Shown: piece after piece, positions 10,844-24,293 of the stretch
How positions within the stretch are numbered: the first letter of the stretch is position 1
How the letters are laid out: each line of letters opens with the position of its first letter
Assembly (NCBI RefSeq): GCF_029017545.1
Contig: NW_026555339.1
Coordinates: 24,724,438 to 24,788,437, forward strand
DNA from: Prosopis cineraria
Lineage: Eukaryota; Streptophyta; Magnoliopsida; Fabales; Fabaceae
Direction: 5' to 3'
Length of the DNA stretch: 64,000 bases
Program-made: the position numbers and the translations under genes
The notes under the pieces: model-generated
Databases searched by the model: none
What the model was told of the DNA's origin: nothing
Seen by the model: the letters and a program-made list of their open reading frames with translations, nothing else

Positions 10844-12472
10844 CTCTTTGATTTGTGGTTCAAGAGTTAATTTACTCTTTTATCCTATATTAAATTTGTC
10901 AACTCATTACATCCATTTTCTATTTTTTTATGACGGGAAGATTATACGAGGAAATTTGTTTTGGATTGCCTTAATATGTACTGTATTTTATTTAATTTTT
11001 TCCCAAAGAAGAAAAGCAAGCAGTACTTTTTCTTTTTGTTTTTTTTAGCAGCTGCGATAAGAGCATTATCTCGTAGGTCTTTTTTGTAATAGTACTGAAA
11101 TCAAAATTTGTGGACCGTGCTAGTAGGGCTAAATTCTTTGTCATGAAGAGATAGATGTTCACGCACACTTCCGTTATTAGGCAGAGTGTCCTTGGGTTTA
11201 GACTTGTCAACTCCACTTGCAGTGTTATTGGGGGGGGGGGGGGGGGGGGGTCTAACTTTTTACCGTGATGGTGGGGTTGTCATAAAAAGCCGAGATTTTT
11301 GTGAGTCAAGTCTAACTAAGCACTCGCTATTGTTATATCTTTAATTATTACAAAATTTTTAATAGATATGTTAGTTTTAATATCTATAGTTATATATAAC
11401 AAAGAATCATACAATTCAATAGTTTTTTCTTTAAAAATTTATATATTTAATTTTTTTCTTTTTTGGAAATTTTTCTTTCCGATGAAACTAATTTGCCATC
11501 TATTGAACATGATAAAGGTACCTTCCTTCATCCATTTCTTTTTTATTAAAAAAAAATTTTTTTTACGTACCGAGCACATTATAAGCACGTTTTTTGGGGT
11601 AGAAATAAGCACTTTTTAATGTGTTTGTATTGTGTAGTGTGACAAAGTGAAGGCAATTAGGAAGATGGTGATGGACTGAGGAAAAAATTGGGTTTGATAA
11701 GTGAATTGTTAGGCCTAAAGTGAGTATGTTGTTCAGATACAAAAGTTGGGGAGAGGGCCTAACAAATTAAATTATAATCGTTGGCCCAATATTTTAAGTA
11801 GAATGGTTTAAAACAAATTTGGGTGGCCCAATGACCTTGTGTCCAATAATGTAATACTGATATAAAGTTTTATATTTGAAAAATAATTACCCATTTGTTT
11901 TGGGCCGAGCCTCTTAGCCACTCTACTCCATTCCATTCCCTTTTTTAAAAAAACCAAACTCCCAAACATACCTTAAGTGAAGAACATTTTACCATAATTG
12001 TATAAAAAAATCTTTAGTCTTAGTGATAAGCAATTCACTTTTTTTGGCTTAAAAATTATTACTTTTGTAAGCTGAAATACATGAGTTTCTTATATTCAAA
12101 ATTATGTTCATCTAATTTCTGTGCCTACTTTTTCTTTTTTAACTAATCCCCCTCCCCTTTTTTTTGTAATCACCCTCATTTTCACTGTAGTTCTCCAATA
12201 ATTATGCACACATGATTAAATCAATTATTAAATTACCATTGGGTCCCGTAAGGATAGATGTAGGGCAGGTCAACCAGAATCCTCATATCGTGGCATGGTG
12301 ATGATTTTTTGTTTGTTTTTTATTTTTTTATTTTGGATCCTTTTTGTGTGTGCCTTTATTAATTTTTCTAAAAAAAATTGGCTCCATTATTTTTTTCTAA
12401 ATATTGTCAGCGAATACATTAAAAAAAATATACTGTAAGCCAAACTGCATGTCAGCTCCACAATAAAAAATA
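10844..12472. other. Intergenic DNA with a G21 tract
   Basis: No gene was recognised. Short ORFs at 10848-11048, 10992-11216 and 11368-11619 are low-complexity Phe/Ile/Lys-rich frames. 11095-11330 carries weak copies of the ccgtgc / gagtcaagtctaac module seen near 5600 and 8300. The 9-bp sequence TAAAAAATA at 12464-12472 is the left target-site duplication of the Mutator-type MITE that follows. Confidence 0.45.
11230..11250. repeat. Homopolymer run of 21 G
   Basis: There are twenty-one consecutive G in a very AT-rich context. Such a run can form G-quadruplex structures and is prone to length error in replication and sequencing, so the exact length is doubtful. Confidence 0.9.
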
Positions 12473-12737
12473 AAAAGAATTTTAATAAAGATCCCTTGAT
12501 CACACTAATTTAAATTCAAAACTTCTAAATTTTTAAAATTTCACTACAATACAAGGTACTGATTTGATGTTAAATTTATGAAAAAAATGATAAAATTACC
12601 CTTAATTAAATTAATATCAGAACTACTCTATTTCACTTATTAATTTCCCTACTTCACTTGCTCATTTATTTATGGAATTTGTTAATTACCTTACTTTACT
12701 TGTTCATTTCTCTAAAATAAAATCAAGTGAAAGTCTG
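12473..12737. mobile_element. Mutator-type MITE, left arm, split by element B
   Basis: This arm is an imperfect inverted copy of 34894-35235: caataaagaccccttg on the right (read rc) matches taataaagatcccttgat on the left, and gattgatttgatattaaa-like segments are shared. The terminal 23 bp align without gaps. Identical 9-mers TAAAAAATA lie just outside both arms (12464-12472 and 35236-35244). A 9-bp duplication points to the Mutator superfamily. The two arms total about 0.6 kb and have no coding capacity. Confidence 0.85.
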
Positions 12738-15287
12738 TGTAACACTTACCTCACGTGTTACCAAAAGCACACCACAACCAAAAAACTAAGTATGGTTAAG
12801 GAGTTGATCCTAAAATCAACTTAAAAAACAAATCATTTGAATCACTAAATAATTTACACAATAGCAAAACACATATATAAAACCTCTTAAAAAAAGTTTA
12901 AAGGATTAATATGTAGGGCACGGAAGCAAATTGGGCAAATAGAGGCAATTAATTGTTGTCTCATGATAGCCCTACCGAGTAAACTTTTGGGAGGTGTCGA
13001 TTCACTATTTGGCCTCCGATTGAAGTAATTCAAAGCTCACATGTCACTTTTAATGAGTACTAGTAGTGTTTCAAATTTTTTAAAAAAATCTAACGGTCAG
13101 ATTAAAATTTGGATATATTACAAGTTTGGCATTTTTGCTATCATAACAGTACCTCCGAACCAACTTCTGAAATGCACCATTTTCTCATTCAACCACCAAT
13201 TGGAGTGATTCTAAAGCCCACATATCACATTCAAAGAGTACTACTAGTATACTAAGTTTTGAAAAGATCCAATGGATGGATTGAAATTCATTCGTGTCCT
13301 AACCTCAGCAACTGCTATTGTCATGACAGCACCTTCGGACTAACTTTTAGAGTATGTCATTTCTCTGTTCAATAATCGATCAAGGTGATTCTAAAACCCA
13401 CATGAAGATTATAAAATTTTTTACTTGTGATCCAAAATTGAGAAAAATCCAACGGTTAGATTGAAATTTGGACACTTAGATGCAAAAGTGTAGCTTTTTG
13501 GTAAGAATCATTTTCAAAATTGTCCAAATTTCATCCTAAAGGTCATAAACATGTGGAAACACTTTGGACACATCAAAAAGAACTAGGAGCACCTGATAGA
13601 ACATTTAAATGATGGAAAAACCCTTTATATCAAAATTTGACCATCCGGGTGCCATTTTTCAAAATGAATCCTAAACCCCTAAAATGTACAAGTCACATAA
13701 AAGTGGTCAAAAACCAATCCAAATATCATATACTCATATAATTATACATGCTAAACATTTTTACTTAGCTCAAAGATCCTTGTGGGGCCCATACACCCAT
13801 TCTCTCTATCGAAGGTGTATATTTGCCCATAGCACACAATTCACAATGCAACTACTTTGCATTTACTTGTAGAATCACACATTTTCATATATAAACCAAA
13901 ATAAATATTTTCTTGTAATGAAAACTTGATCTACTAAATGAATCTATCAAAACCACACACCATAACTAAGTTTCCTAGCCACAAGTCTACAAGAAGACAA
14001 AAATTCATACACATGCACATAATCCACACATATTCACATATATGTATAGTCACATCCTATTGGCACCTTAATCTAAATACATTATAATGTATTTGCTCAA
14101 AAGAAAGGGGTTGTAGTTTTTTTACAAATTCACAAGCAAACCCCTAGCTTGGCTCTTTTCCCTATCCACTATTGGATCCTTTACCTAGACTTGTAAATAT
14201 TGTAAAGAAAGGAATGAGACAACCACAGTCTTAGTAATAGATAAATCAATATTCCTTATTACAAGAAAAGCCACAGTCAAGTAAATAAATAATAAATTCA
14301 AAATAACAAATAATTAATCAATTAAAATGCTTGAATGCATGAGATAGGATGACATGGCCTTTCTTGACCAACAGAATGCCCCCGGCACTTTTTAGCTTGT
14401 AGGTAAACCTTATACCCATTGTACCTCCATAGGAATAAAATATAAATCAAGGCATGATCTGATCTACCAAATTGCTTATGCCCTTCGATGTGAATCATGA
14501 GCAGTTGAAGCTAACTCCCTCCTAGAGCCAGCTTGACTTGCTCTCCTTATGAGAGCTACCTTGGCCTAGGCACTCAACTTCACACTTCATATGCTGGATT
14601 CTCTCCCCCATTGAGAGGTGTCAAATACTCAATCCATTAATCACTTTAGTGTACTAAGCCCACAATATGAAAGGCAACACTGAGTACTAATAGTGAGCCA
14701 TAGAATATCACAAGACCACATCTCCTCATTGATGAACTCCCACTAAGATCATGCCTCCTACCCTTTTCTATCTTTCTCGAGTATTGACCACTTTAACACT
14801 CTAAGGTAGTATAACACTCATAATTCATCCCTTTAAGTGGTTCCTCAGCCTATCTAAGGTACTAAACCTAGTTGCACTCCCTAAGAACAACTTTTCAGTT
14901 TTATGACCATAATGTATGCTAATAATTTTATTTCCATAAATAACATCATTATTAAATAGATAGTAATTTTATTTATGTTCAATTGTTTAAAACATGTAAT
15001 GCATGCTAGATAATATTGTCTATTCAAGAATAGCTAAACAAAGTAATAAGAAATATAACTTTTCCTGTTACCTCAACCACTTTATACCAAAAGGGTTTTT
15101 CCTTATACTAAAAATAAGATCGACTTGTCCCTTAACTTTCAAACAAATTTCACCAATAATTCCTACAACATATAAGTGATCTACATCACTTATCATAGCA
15201 AAAAGCATAAAAGAAGACTATAACTCACACCACACAACTTGAGTCAATGAGCTACAATCTATCCCAATGGTCTATATATTCACATAG
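12738..15287 (-). repeat. Element B 3' LTR, piece 1 of 3
   Basis: This piece matches 31440-34040 along its whole length, starting tgtaacacttacc versus tgtaacaattgcc. It contains three diverged copies of a ~180-200-bp module starting near 13016, 13198 and 13378 (consensus: gtgattcaaagccca..., a 'gatccaatgg' segment, then 'attgaaatt'). The break at 15287 is where the first family A LTR entered. The rest of this LTR lies at 24267-24293 and 27055-27857. Confidence 0.9.
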
Positions 15288-15346
15288 TGTAACATTCTGA
15301 ATTTTTTAATCCTGTGATTAGCTGTTAATTAAGGATAAAGTGGTAG

Positions 15347-18335
15347 TGAAACATTCTCACTCCACTAATTATAATTTACCAATATAACTCCTAGTAATTT
15401 GAGACTTAACTCAAAAGGGTGATTACCAAGGTTTAATTTAAAAACAAAGGATCCCAAGTTTTTTAAATAAAAATAAGTTTGAATCAATCAAAATCTTTCA
15501 TATCAGAGTAAAAATAAGTCACAGAAGTATGGGATACCTTAGAGGAGTAAAGGAAGTTAAAAATGGTTGAAAAACAAAACATGTGCTGTGATGTAGGGTA
15601 ATGCGCCACGGCTCATGCACGATGCGTAACGGCATGTTGCTCTCTGTGCCACGTGCCGCGGCTCAGGTGCCATGCGTTGCATCATGTTACACAAAATTTC
15701 TACTAATTTTTCGGTTGATGTCTGAATAACGTGATCTAGGTGCTTACAGAAATCTCTTTACATGAACTAGCTAATGACACAGGTTTCAATTCCAAAATAT
15801 GTCACACTAGGAAGTTGGACACCCAAACACATTTAAACCACTTTTCAACACTTTTACACAAAATGGATATTCAAAACCCTCAACAAGTGACAAAAGCTTT
15901 TCTAAAACTCAGACCATGTCCAATAGACCTAGGACTACTAGTACAACACGTCATAAGTATTAAAACATTAGTATAACAAAAATTTACTCATTTTACCAAA
16001 AATAGAGGGGGAGCTAATTTGTCATTGCATCTCGCCCAAATTGTTCAAAACATGTTCAAATAATTATTTCTACACTTGTACTAGTATTTTGACCCTATAG
16101 ACATAGATATATATATATATATATATATCAGCATACATAAAGACTAAGGGGCCAAAATATAAATCTAACATTTCTAACAACACATTAGTGCAAGCGTGGT
16201 TGCATGCATCCTAGAATTGACAAATCATATGCTATTACACAATTAAATCTAAGCCAGAGGCATACAATAAGAATATGCTAATTCCCTGCCTCTTTAGCTT
16301 TCTCTCTCTCAACACCAGAGCTAGAGCTTGAAAAATGTTAAATGAAAGAGGTGAGTCTAGTCACTCAGTAACCAAAGTTAAACCTACCATATGTAGTTAT
16401 ATATCAATTATAAACCAAATACATTCACGAGGAAATCAAATATATAAAACATGTTGGCATATATCATATCTTGTCATTCATCATTAAGTAACTTCTTTAA
16501 CTCTCATAACTAGGTATATTATCATCATATTCTCATATATGTGACATGACCCATACTTATGTGACTTACCACCACTTATCACTTGTGACATATCATATAT
16601 TTACTTAAGCAATGATCAACCAACCTTATATCCTCCTTAATTTCTCAGATCGAAACCATGGGCTATAACACTGATTAGGGCTCTGTCTGTGTGACTGGAC
16701 TACTCAAGCTTACCAATCGTGAGATGTGACCCGGCCAAAGATTATAGAACTCACTCTCAAATCACAGCTTTTCCCATTATCAAATCCCTAGGGTGTCTCA
16801 TACCTTGGGGCTATTCTTCTCATTGAACCGGTGGAGATAGCTAGGTTCTAGTCCCTCGACAAACTATGGAACAGTCCCTCAATAAATTGTAGGACAAGGC
16901 TATACTCTCGTGCATTAGAGGGCAGCCAAAATACCATATGAATTTTTCTCTACTCCCAATCCTTAAGCGAACTCCCGCCATTAATCATGCCATAATCAAT
17001 ACTCACTCATTTTTACTTTTTTGCTTTCATATACTCATTATCACAACAATTATATTGGGCTTACGACAATGCACTACCCAAGTATATATTCTAATCATTT
17101 TCTCAAGATTTATTTCTCATTAACAAAAAATACCTCTACACATCATCACATTAATTGTTCAAAAACATAAGCATATTCATAGTTAAGATTCTCTTAACTT
17201 CGCATTTTGTATTTTCAAGCAAAAAAAAAACTTTTTCATGCACTCATTGAAACTAATATATAGTTTTTACTTTAAAAAATCAATTCCATGCATGTAACAT
17301 TCACAATTCATATTTAATAATCAATTAACAATCAATTAGCATATAACTACCTAAAGTAGAGTCTCTCCCTGGTTACCTCAAACCTTTGAGAAGTCAAAGG
17401 TTTATCGCTCAATCAACTAGCTTCCAATCTTGAATTTTCAATCCAATAGGTGACCAAGAGCTAAAACCATAATCAACCAAGTTGAATTTCATCAACATTA
17501 CCAATCCAAATGTGTAAACCCTCAATCTCTACTTCTAAATTGCCTAACATTCTCTCTACAAGAGTTGGAGCCTATCTATTGGGTTTAATAATTACCTTTA
17601 ACCCTCAATAGCATTAATGAGCTATTAAATCCCCATTAATGGCATCACAAACTTCCAACCACCAATAATAAATGGGATTTTTTGGATATTAATGATGTCC
17701 AATAGCCCAAGACACCAAAACTCATTATACATAGGTTTAGATACTCTAATCTATCCCATTAACTTCATTTGAGTCAATCAATTTAGACCTATAACCTATA
17801 TAGACTAAAATTCCACTTTCACTATCAAACCCTAACTATAAACTCATAAATATAGAAGAAATGAGGAGATTAATGAGTGTGATACTTACTTTAGGTGTTT
17901 GTAGCCTTTAAAATACTTCTAAAGTCATCTACAAGTAAACCCTAGCAAAGTATTAGCGTGTCTCTTCATTCTCTGTTTTCTCTTCTTTCTTTTTTGTCTT
18001 ATTTCGTGTCTGATAAACTATAAAAAATGGCCATGCACCGCAGTAGACGCACAATGTGCCATGGTACATGGCACAGAGAGGTCCTCCCTTGCTCAGAAAT
18101 ATCTATGCACTGTGGCAGATGACCTACACGCCGCAGTGTGTGGTATAGCAACATTAACTCTTTCTTTTTTCTCCTTTTGATGCTCGAGTGGCTTGCCTTG
18201 ATACCAGACACATAACTAGGGCTGAAATGCTATCAAATATAATTATTAGACCTCTCTGGTCACACACTACTTTATCTTACTTAATTACCCTAATTAGGTT
18301 TAATTAATCAGGGAATTAAAACTCAAAATATTACA
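15347..18335 (-). mobile_element. Gypsy-type solo LTR (family C) inside the family A LTR
   Basis: On the minus strand it runs from TGTAATATTTTGAGTTTTAA to ...GAGAATGTTTCA, 2989 bp, with TG...CA ends. It is flanked by GGTAG (15342-15346) and GGTAT (18336-18340), a 5-bp duplication with one change. Joining the flanks restores a sequence that aligns with the uninterrupted family A LTR (aaagtggta...ttagtgtggga). It is distantly related to family A by its GC-rich blocks at 15590-15690 and 18030-18145. ORFs at 15740-15976, 16938-17123 and 17999-18211 are noncoding frames of the LTR. Confidence 0.85.
16107..16128. repeat. (AT)11 microsatellite
   Basis: Eleven uninterrupted AT dinucleotides lie inside the family C LTR. 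Similar short AT runs occur at 24945-24961 and 32625-32645. Confidence 0.95.
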
Positions 18336-21300
18336 GGTATTTAGTGTGGAATTAGAGATTTGGATGATTAGTTAATGATTTGTGTCTTTGAGATGTTGCA
18401 TGAATAGATATGAGTGAGAAGATTGCATTTTAGGTTGAAGAAAGTGTGCATAGTGAGAATTATTCTCACTGTGCCATGTGCTGCGGCTTGTGCTGTATGC
18501 ACTATGGCGTATGGACCAAAAAATGACCCTATAAGTCATGAATTTTAGGTGAATTTCAAAGAGAAAAATCTAAAAACACACAAAAGGAGAAGAGAAGAAG
18601 GGCTAGTGTGCTAGGGCAAGAGATTTTAGAGTGGTGGAAGTTGCTTCTAATTAGTAACTTAGCGAGTAAGCTATGTATAACTCTTATCTTCCGTTCTACC
18701 TAAATTTTTCTGAATATGAGTTATAGGAAAATTGAATCGGTGAAGTTTTAGGGGATTGATTCTTGCCCAATAGTAATAAAAAAGTTCTCAAGAGTTAAAT
18801 TAGATATTTGTGACTAGTTTAAAGTTAAACGATAGAGCTTTGAATGTGTAGGCATAATTTAGCCCTAATTCAAAGAGATTTTAGGGTGAAAATTATATGA
18901 GTAATATGAGACCTGTTGAGATGATGTAAAATAATAACCGAGTAGTAATAGATCTAAAATGGATAAAGAGAAATGAACATATGGTTAAATATAGTCAGAA
19001 ATGAATATATGGTTAAATATAGTCATAAGTAGTAATTTTGTATTTTTGGTCAAATTAGACCAATTGCCTAAATCGTGCCAATTATGTTTAGATTGGCATA
19101 TTGAGCTTGTGAGTTGAAAAAGAAAGCTTGTGATAAGTTATAATGGTGGTTGAAATCTATAGATATCCTTTCTAGTGACAGAAGGGTTGAGGTAACAAAA
19201 TAACTTCTTTTATTTGACTATTTTTTGTAACTGTGTCTGAGTATATTGTGTAGTGCATGAAATTGTGTTGAATTAAGCATGCTTTATAACATTGCATGAA
19301 TGATGCATGAAAATAGCTTTTTATTAAATAAATGAGTGAGAACATGTGATTTCATACATTATATAAATATATGCTATGTATTGAGGATGCGTGTGTGAAT
19401 ATAGAACCTATGAATGGTTTGGAAAGCATGATCATAGGAGTGGGAGTTTACCTAAGTAGAGTATGGTGATAAGACCATATGACATATTCTTCTTAGTGTT
19501 GGACATAATGACTTGTGACATTATGTGTTAGCTTAAGTTTTGATGATGACTAATATAGATGAGTTAACTACTTATGCCTAATTGCTTTCATATATATAGT
19601 AGTTAACTATGACTATAGAATAAGAGATTTAAATTGTTTTTACTTATATTGTTCCATATTACTTGAGATTTAGAAAAATGATTTGTGTGCACCAAAGTTA
19701 TTTTATACTATCATATTTTTCTTTTTTTTTACATTGATTCTATATCCAAGAGTGATTCAAAGTATCATCTTTCATAACTTGGATATATGCATATTGACAT
19801 TTGGACTAACCATTTTATTCATGATATATCATTTAATTTTATCCAAAGTAGAGGTGAGAGTAAGCATGAAGAGGAACAAAGTTTAAGTCATCATTTGCAT
19901 GCTACACTCATGATTAAAGAACATAAAGATAAAGAGAAGGATGATCCAAGAAGAGCTTAAGAAGAATGAAGACATTTATACAAACTTGGATGCACCCTGG
20001 AAGCCTTGGACTTGATAGGTATAATATCAATAGGCTAGAAATTTTTATGTTAAACTCACTAATTTAGATGTGAAGTATTGGCTTAAAAAATCTCAAATCA
20101 AAACATATATTCTAGCATATAAGAGAAAAAGTGAGATATAGTTTTCTATAATCATGGTTTTCATCTTTGACCATATATGTCTCACAAAGGTTAAAATGTT
20201 TTGATTATTAACTACACAAAGTTTTCAAAGTTGTTCTATTTACTCAAAATGGAGTTAAGTTGAAAAAGTCATGAAAACCTTAAGTCTAAGCTTTGAAATG
20301 TGAATTCTATAGAAAATTACTTTTGACCTTTGGTCATGTTTTGTGTCATATCTCTCACTACAAAGATCATTTTAATATGAAACATATCTCATTTGAAATA
20401 AACTCCAATATATTTTCAATGATAGTTTATTTATTCAAAATGGAGTTCTATTGAGAAAGATATAAACTTTATAATTTGAGTGTTGAGATACTAATTCTGC
20501 ATAGCTTTTAGTCCTGACCTTCATACACTCTTTTGGTTATATCTAAAATTATGCATTGAATTTGGGTGTGGAATTATTTTATTGAAAATTAAACTTTAAG
20601 AGCTTTCCAACAATATATAATTTGTCAAATTTAGAGTTGTATTGAGTGAGTTAAGACATTATGAAATTTTACATAGTGAAGCTACAGAATCACACGTGAG
20701 TGCAGCTAAGTCACACGTGTGATTTAGCACTAGTGCAAAAAATCACATGAGAGCACTTCTTGATCACAGGTGAAAATGCCTCCAGAAGCCTATTTTCATT
20801 TTGAATATCTTCTAAATTCTTAATCATGCATGATTCTACCTGTCATATAAGAGAAATGAGTCAATGACCTCCAGAAGCACTAAATAAGCTCTCTAAGCTA
20901 CATCACGTGTGAGACACTTCCAAAACTCACATGATATGTCATTTTTCTTGAGAAGCCTCTAAAACATGCGTGAATTAGCATTGGTCACTTACAAGAAAAT
21001 GCATCAATGACTATATTCACTATGTAACATCTCCAAATGATCATTTGATATCTCTAACACTTATTTCACTCCATGAGCTATAAATTTAACACTCTAAAAC
21101 TAATCTTAACACGTGATTAACTGTAGAAATCATTGATCTATGAAATTCATGATCATATTACTCTTGTTATATGAAAATCATTATTCTTGAGCCAAGATCA
21201 TTTACATATTTATTATTTGAGTATTATAACTTTATTGTACTCATCATTACTCTTAAAGAGAGTTTTAAGTGAGTGATTTATATACTTAAAACCTTTGTAA

Positions 21301-21788
21301 AGGTGAGGGAGAGATTTGTCTTGGAATCAGGAGAGGTTCTCTTAGGAAAAGAAGCTTACGAGTAAAGTGAGTTAGTGTAAAGGCTCACAATTACCTAAAC
21401 TAAACTTGTGGATGTACTAAGGTGGCAAGCACCCACTCAAGCTTGTATTATAGTGAAGAAATCTCAAGTAGTTGCTTGGGACTGGATGTAGGCTCAAGAG
21501 GAGGAGCTAAACTAGGATAAACCATTGTTTGCAATCTCTCTTCCCTTAACTCTTTATATTTCTAGCAACCCTTATTTATGCCATACTTTGGTGTATGAAA
21601 TTGAATTTGATATTTCTACTTGCTCTTACTCAAACTTGCACTTAAAAATTGCTTCTAAACATTTATACACATATTGAGATTGTGAAAATAACTTTGGCAT
21701 TCTTACACACATAGTTTAAAACTCAATAACAACAACAACACGCATTTATCCCACTAGGTGGGTTGGCTACATGGATTGCAAGACACTA

Positions 21789-21986
21789 TTATACTCTATC
21801 ATTTACCGAGTTTTTAAAAATATTATTAATTAAGAGATCGCATTCAACAACTTTCAAGAGTGTTCTCTTAGGCCTTTCTCTATCCCTCTTAATAAAGCTT
21901 AAAGTTATATGTTTCACTTTTCTCACTGGTGCCTCCCACAGTCTTCTTTGTACATGTCCAAACCATCTCAAACGATTTTCTATCAT
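21789..21986 (-). pseudogene. LINE ORF2 C-terminal fragment
   Basis: The frame reads ENRLRWFGHVQRRLWEAPVR and then RDRERPKRTLLKVVECDL, the usual C-terminal block of this plant LINE group, where the family typically has 'RGRPKKTW'. The stretch before the tail has two stops (TAA TAG) where the sister copy at 7954-8184 reads VQC, so Gln and the next codon were lost. It is separated from the RT fragment by a frameshift and stops. Confidence 0.85.
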
Positions 21987-22066
21987 TTTTTCTCAATAGG
22001 TGCTATTCTTACTTTTTCACGTACATACTCATTTTGAATTTTATTTTTACATGTATGTCCACACAT

Positions 22067-22603
22067 CTATCGTAACATTCTTGTCTCTGTTACTCTAACT
22101 TTATGCTCTTGCTGTCTTGTTAGAGCCGACCATTCACTACTATATAACATAGCCGGTCTGATAGTAGTATGATAAAACTTTACTTTAAGTTTATTAGGAA
22201 TCTTACGGTCACAAATAACTCCTTTAGCTTTTCTCCAATGAAACCACCTAGCTTGAATCCTATGTGAAATATCCCTATTGATTTGACCATTATTTTGAAT
22301 AATGGCTCCTAAATATCTAAACTTTTTCACTTGAGGTATAATTTGATCTCTCAATTTCACTTTCAAATTACTATAGACTAGTCTCTTACCAAATTTATAA
22401 TATAAATATTTCGTCTTACTCCTTCTCAGACGGAAACCTTTTGATTCCAATGTCCTCCTCCATAACTTAAGTTTACAATTAATCTTTTCTCTTATTTCTA
22501 CTATAAGAACTATATCATTCATGAAGAGCATACATTGGAGAATTTTCCCTTGAATATGTTTTGTTAAAACATTTAGGTCCAAGTTAAACAGATAAGGAAT
22601 CAA
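22067..22603 (-). pseudogene. LINE ORF2 fragment: reverse transcriptase palm to thumb
   Basis: A 178-residue open stretch reads as non-LTR reverse transcriptase: IPYLFNLDLNVLTKHIQG, then CMLFMNDIVLIVE at the catalytic motif, then a KFRYLGAIIQNNG segment and HYTTIRPAMLYSSEW-like palm/thumb sequence. In active copies the catalytic motif is F-A-D-D; here it is F-M-N-D, so both the Ala and the first Asp are changed (GC to AT type). The reading continues with a shift into 21789-21986 (ENRLRWFGHVQRR). It is certainly inactive. Confidence 0.9.
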
Positions 22604-24266
22604 AGATGATCCCTAATAGTTTAAAACTCAAATTTGCCAAAATACTCATTTGAACACAGTTTTGCAAAAAAGTTCTAAAAGTATTAAAATTTCCTCAAAA
22701 ACCCAATTCACCCTCCTTTTGGGTGTCTTTCCATATCTAACACTTAGTACTTGAAAGGGTACGGTGTTGGAGAATTATACATCCTTAGTACCTATTAAGG
22801 TGCAGTGTTAGAGATGATCTCCTTAATGTCTATTGAGGTGTGGTGTTAGAAATCTCAGACTCCTTAGTATCTGAGTGATATAATGTTGGAGTCAATGATA
22901 CCCTATTATGTGTATTGGGGAAACCATAGTCTGGAAGTGAGATATAACACCTTTGGCTGGATGATTCTACCACTAAAGGTGAGCTCAGGGTCAATGAGAT
23001 TGTACATTAGTCTAAGACAAGCCTATGGTTTTTTGTCGAGGTGATTTAGAGGTTCGATCAGTAGTGATCATGCTATATATTGTATATGTGGAAAAGTGGT
23101 GAAAAATGTGATTATAGAAGTTAAAAAGGGTGAATTGACACATGTGGTTGTGAATTGAAATGATGATATGTTATATTAAATGGTATATTATGCTTTACTT
23201 TCATATAGTTGCATGTGATAGTCAATAAGAATAAGTTATTTTGTTATTGAGATTTTTATCTTTCCACTGTGGTTACATTTTTACAGGACGAAGTAGTGAT
23301 CAAGATAAAGGAAAAGAGTTAGGACCAGCTTAGAGTTGTTGAAGTCGTGTTAGCTCAAAGTATTATGTAATAAACTAAAATCTCATGTGTGTGTGTATAT
23401 GTAGATAAGTTGCCATAGGATTGCATGCACATTTTGAAATAGGTTTTTAGTTGAAAATGTAGAGACTTATGATGAATCTTAGCCCATGTGTGAAATTATG
23501 ATAAAATGAGTAATTTGAGGCTATGATTGAGTAGTAAATATGTTATGTGTAGATATGTGATAAAGAAAAAGGGCCAAGTGGCCAAAAAAATTATGAAAAG
23601 TTGAGAAGTATGGAGATTGGCCGTTGAGAGGTCAAATTTTGATATATGTGTATATATGTGTTATGTTGTGGACCATAAGGTGTATTAGGTCTTTTTAGGC
23701 TTGGTTCAAGGCCTTATGTGGTCTAATGAGAGAAAGGGATCGATTTAAGCACTTGGGTGCATGAAATTTTTGTAAAAAATAACTTTTTGCACCAAGGTCT
23801 CTAAATTTTGATTGGACCATTAGATCATATCCAAACTTATCTCATTATCTAGCTTATGAGATGAGCTTCATGTGAGCTCTTGAATCACTCCGATCGAACG
23901 TCGTATGTGAAAATAGCATACGTCGGAAGCTCATTATTTTTGCTGTCAAATGATAGCAAAAAATTCAGACTGGCACACCATAGCGCATGGTGTCACATGC
24001 CACGTCACATGACATAGAAAGTTGGGCGTGTGGCTTTGTGTCACATATCATGGTGCATGTATTACATGCCGCAGCATATGGCCTATATTCTACCTGACTT
24101 TGTAATTTGAGATGCATGTGTATGTTGCTATAAATGCATGTGTATTGCTTTCATTGTGTGTTGCTTAAATGTATTGTGATTTTTATGAATTTTACAAACG
24201 AGTCTTAGGCCTAAGCTTTTCAAACAAAATATTTCATTATTAGGTGTGTTTAATATGGTGATTTTG

Positions 24267-24293
24267 CTAGTCTTTAGCCCATTTATTAGCCAT
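24267..24293 (-). repeat. Element B 3' LTR, piece 2 of 3 (27 bp)
   Basis: ctagtctttagcccatttattagccat corresponds, with small gaps, to the B LTR around 34050-34083 (tagtatcatttaacc... tttattagccac). It is the sliver of target left between two independent family A insertions. Its last five bases, gccat, form the left target duplication of the second LTR. Confidence 0.7.

Larger units (their letters stand above)
21727..22615 (-). mobile_element. 5'-truncated LINE, 889 bp, with 16-bp TSD
   Basis: The minus-strand LINE contains the end of the reverse transcriptase and ORF2 C-terminus, ending with the conserved ATGTAGCCAACCCACCTAG stretch and a (TTG)n tail. It is flanked by a perfect ATAGTTTAAAACTCAA repeat at 21711-21726 and 22616-22631. 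This is the innermost insertion of the nest. The 5' end stops inside the RT domain, the usual result of incomplete reverse transcription. Confidence 0.95.
19497..22742 (+). mobile_element. Copia-type (SIRE-like) solo LTR with LINE insertion
   Basis: It begins TGTTGGACATAATGACTTGT and ends ...CCATATCTAACA, flanked by a perfect 5-bp duplication CTTAG (19492-19496 and 22743-22747). Without the LINE and its extra target copy the LTR is about 2.3 kb. Two blocks resemble SIRE/Maximus LTRs: ttaagttttgatgatgac after the start, and gggactggatgtaggctc... followed by ggataaaccattgtt near 21475-21530. The terminal caattcaccctccttttggg is also typical of copia LTR ends. There is no internal region, so this is a solo LTR. 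The lineage is assigned from memory of these motifs. Confidence 0.85.
15288..24266 (+). mobile_element. Family A LTR inserted in element B, itself interrupted
   Basis: The LTR starts TGTAACATTCTGAATTTTTT at 15288 and continues as 15288-15346, 18341-19496 and 22748-24266, about 2.7 kb once the inner insertions are removed. This matches its minus-strand relative at 24294-27054 (2761 bp). It has no internal coding region, so it is a solo LTR. Its right end stops about 40 bp short of the relative's end. The flanking duplication is poor (catag before, gctag after), so the 3' end may have been trimmed. The minisatellite (22770-22890) and GC-rich palindromic block (23965-24085) of the family are present. 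Confidence 0.85.
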
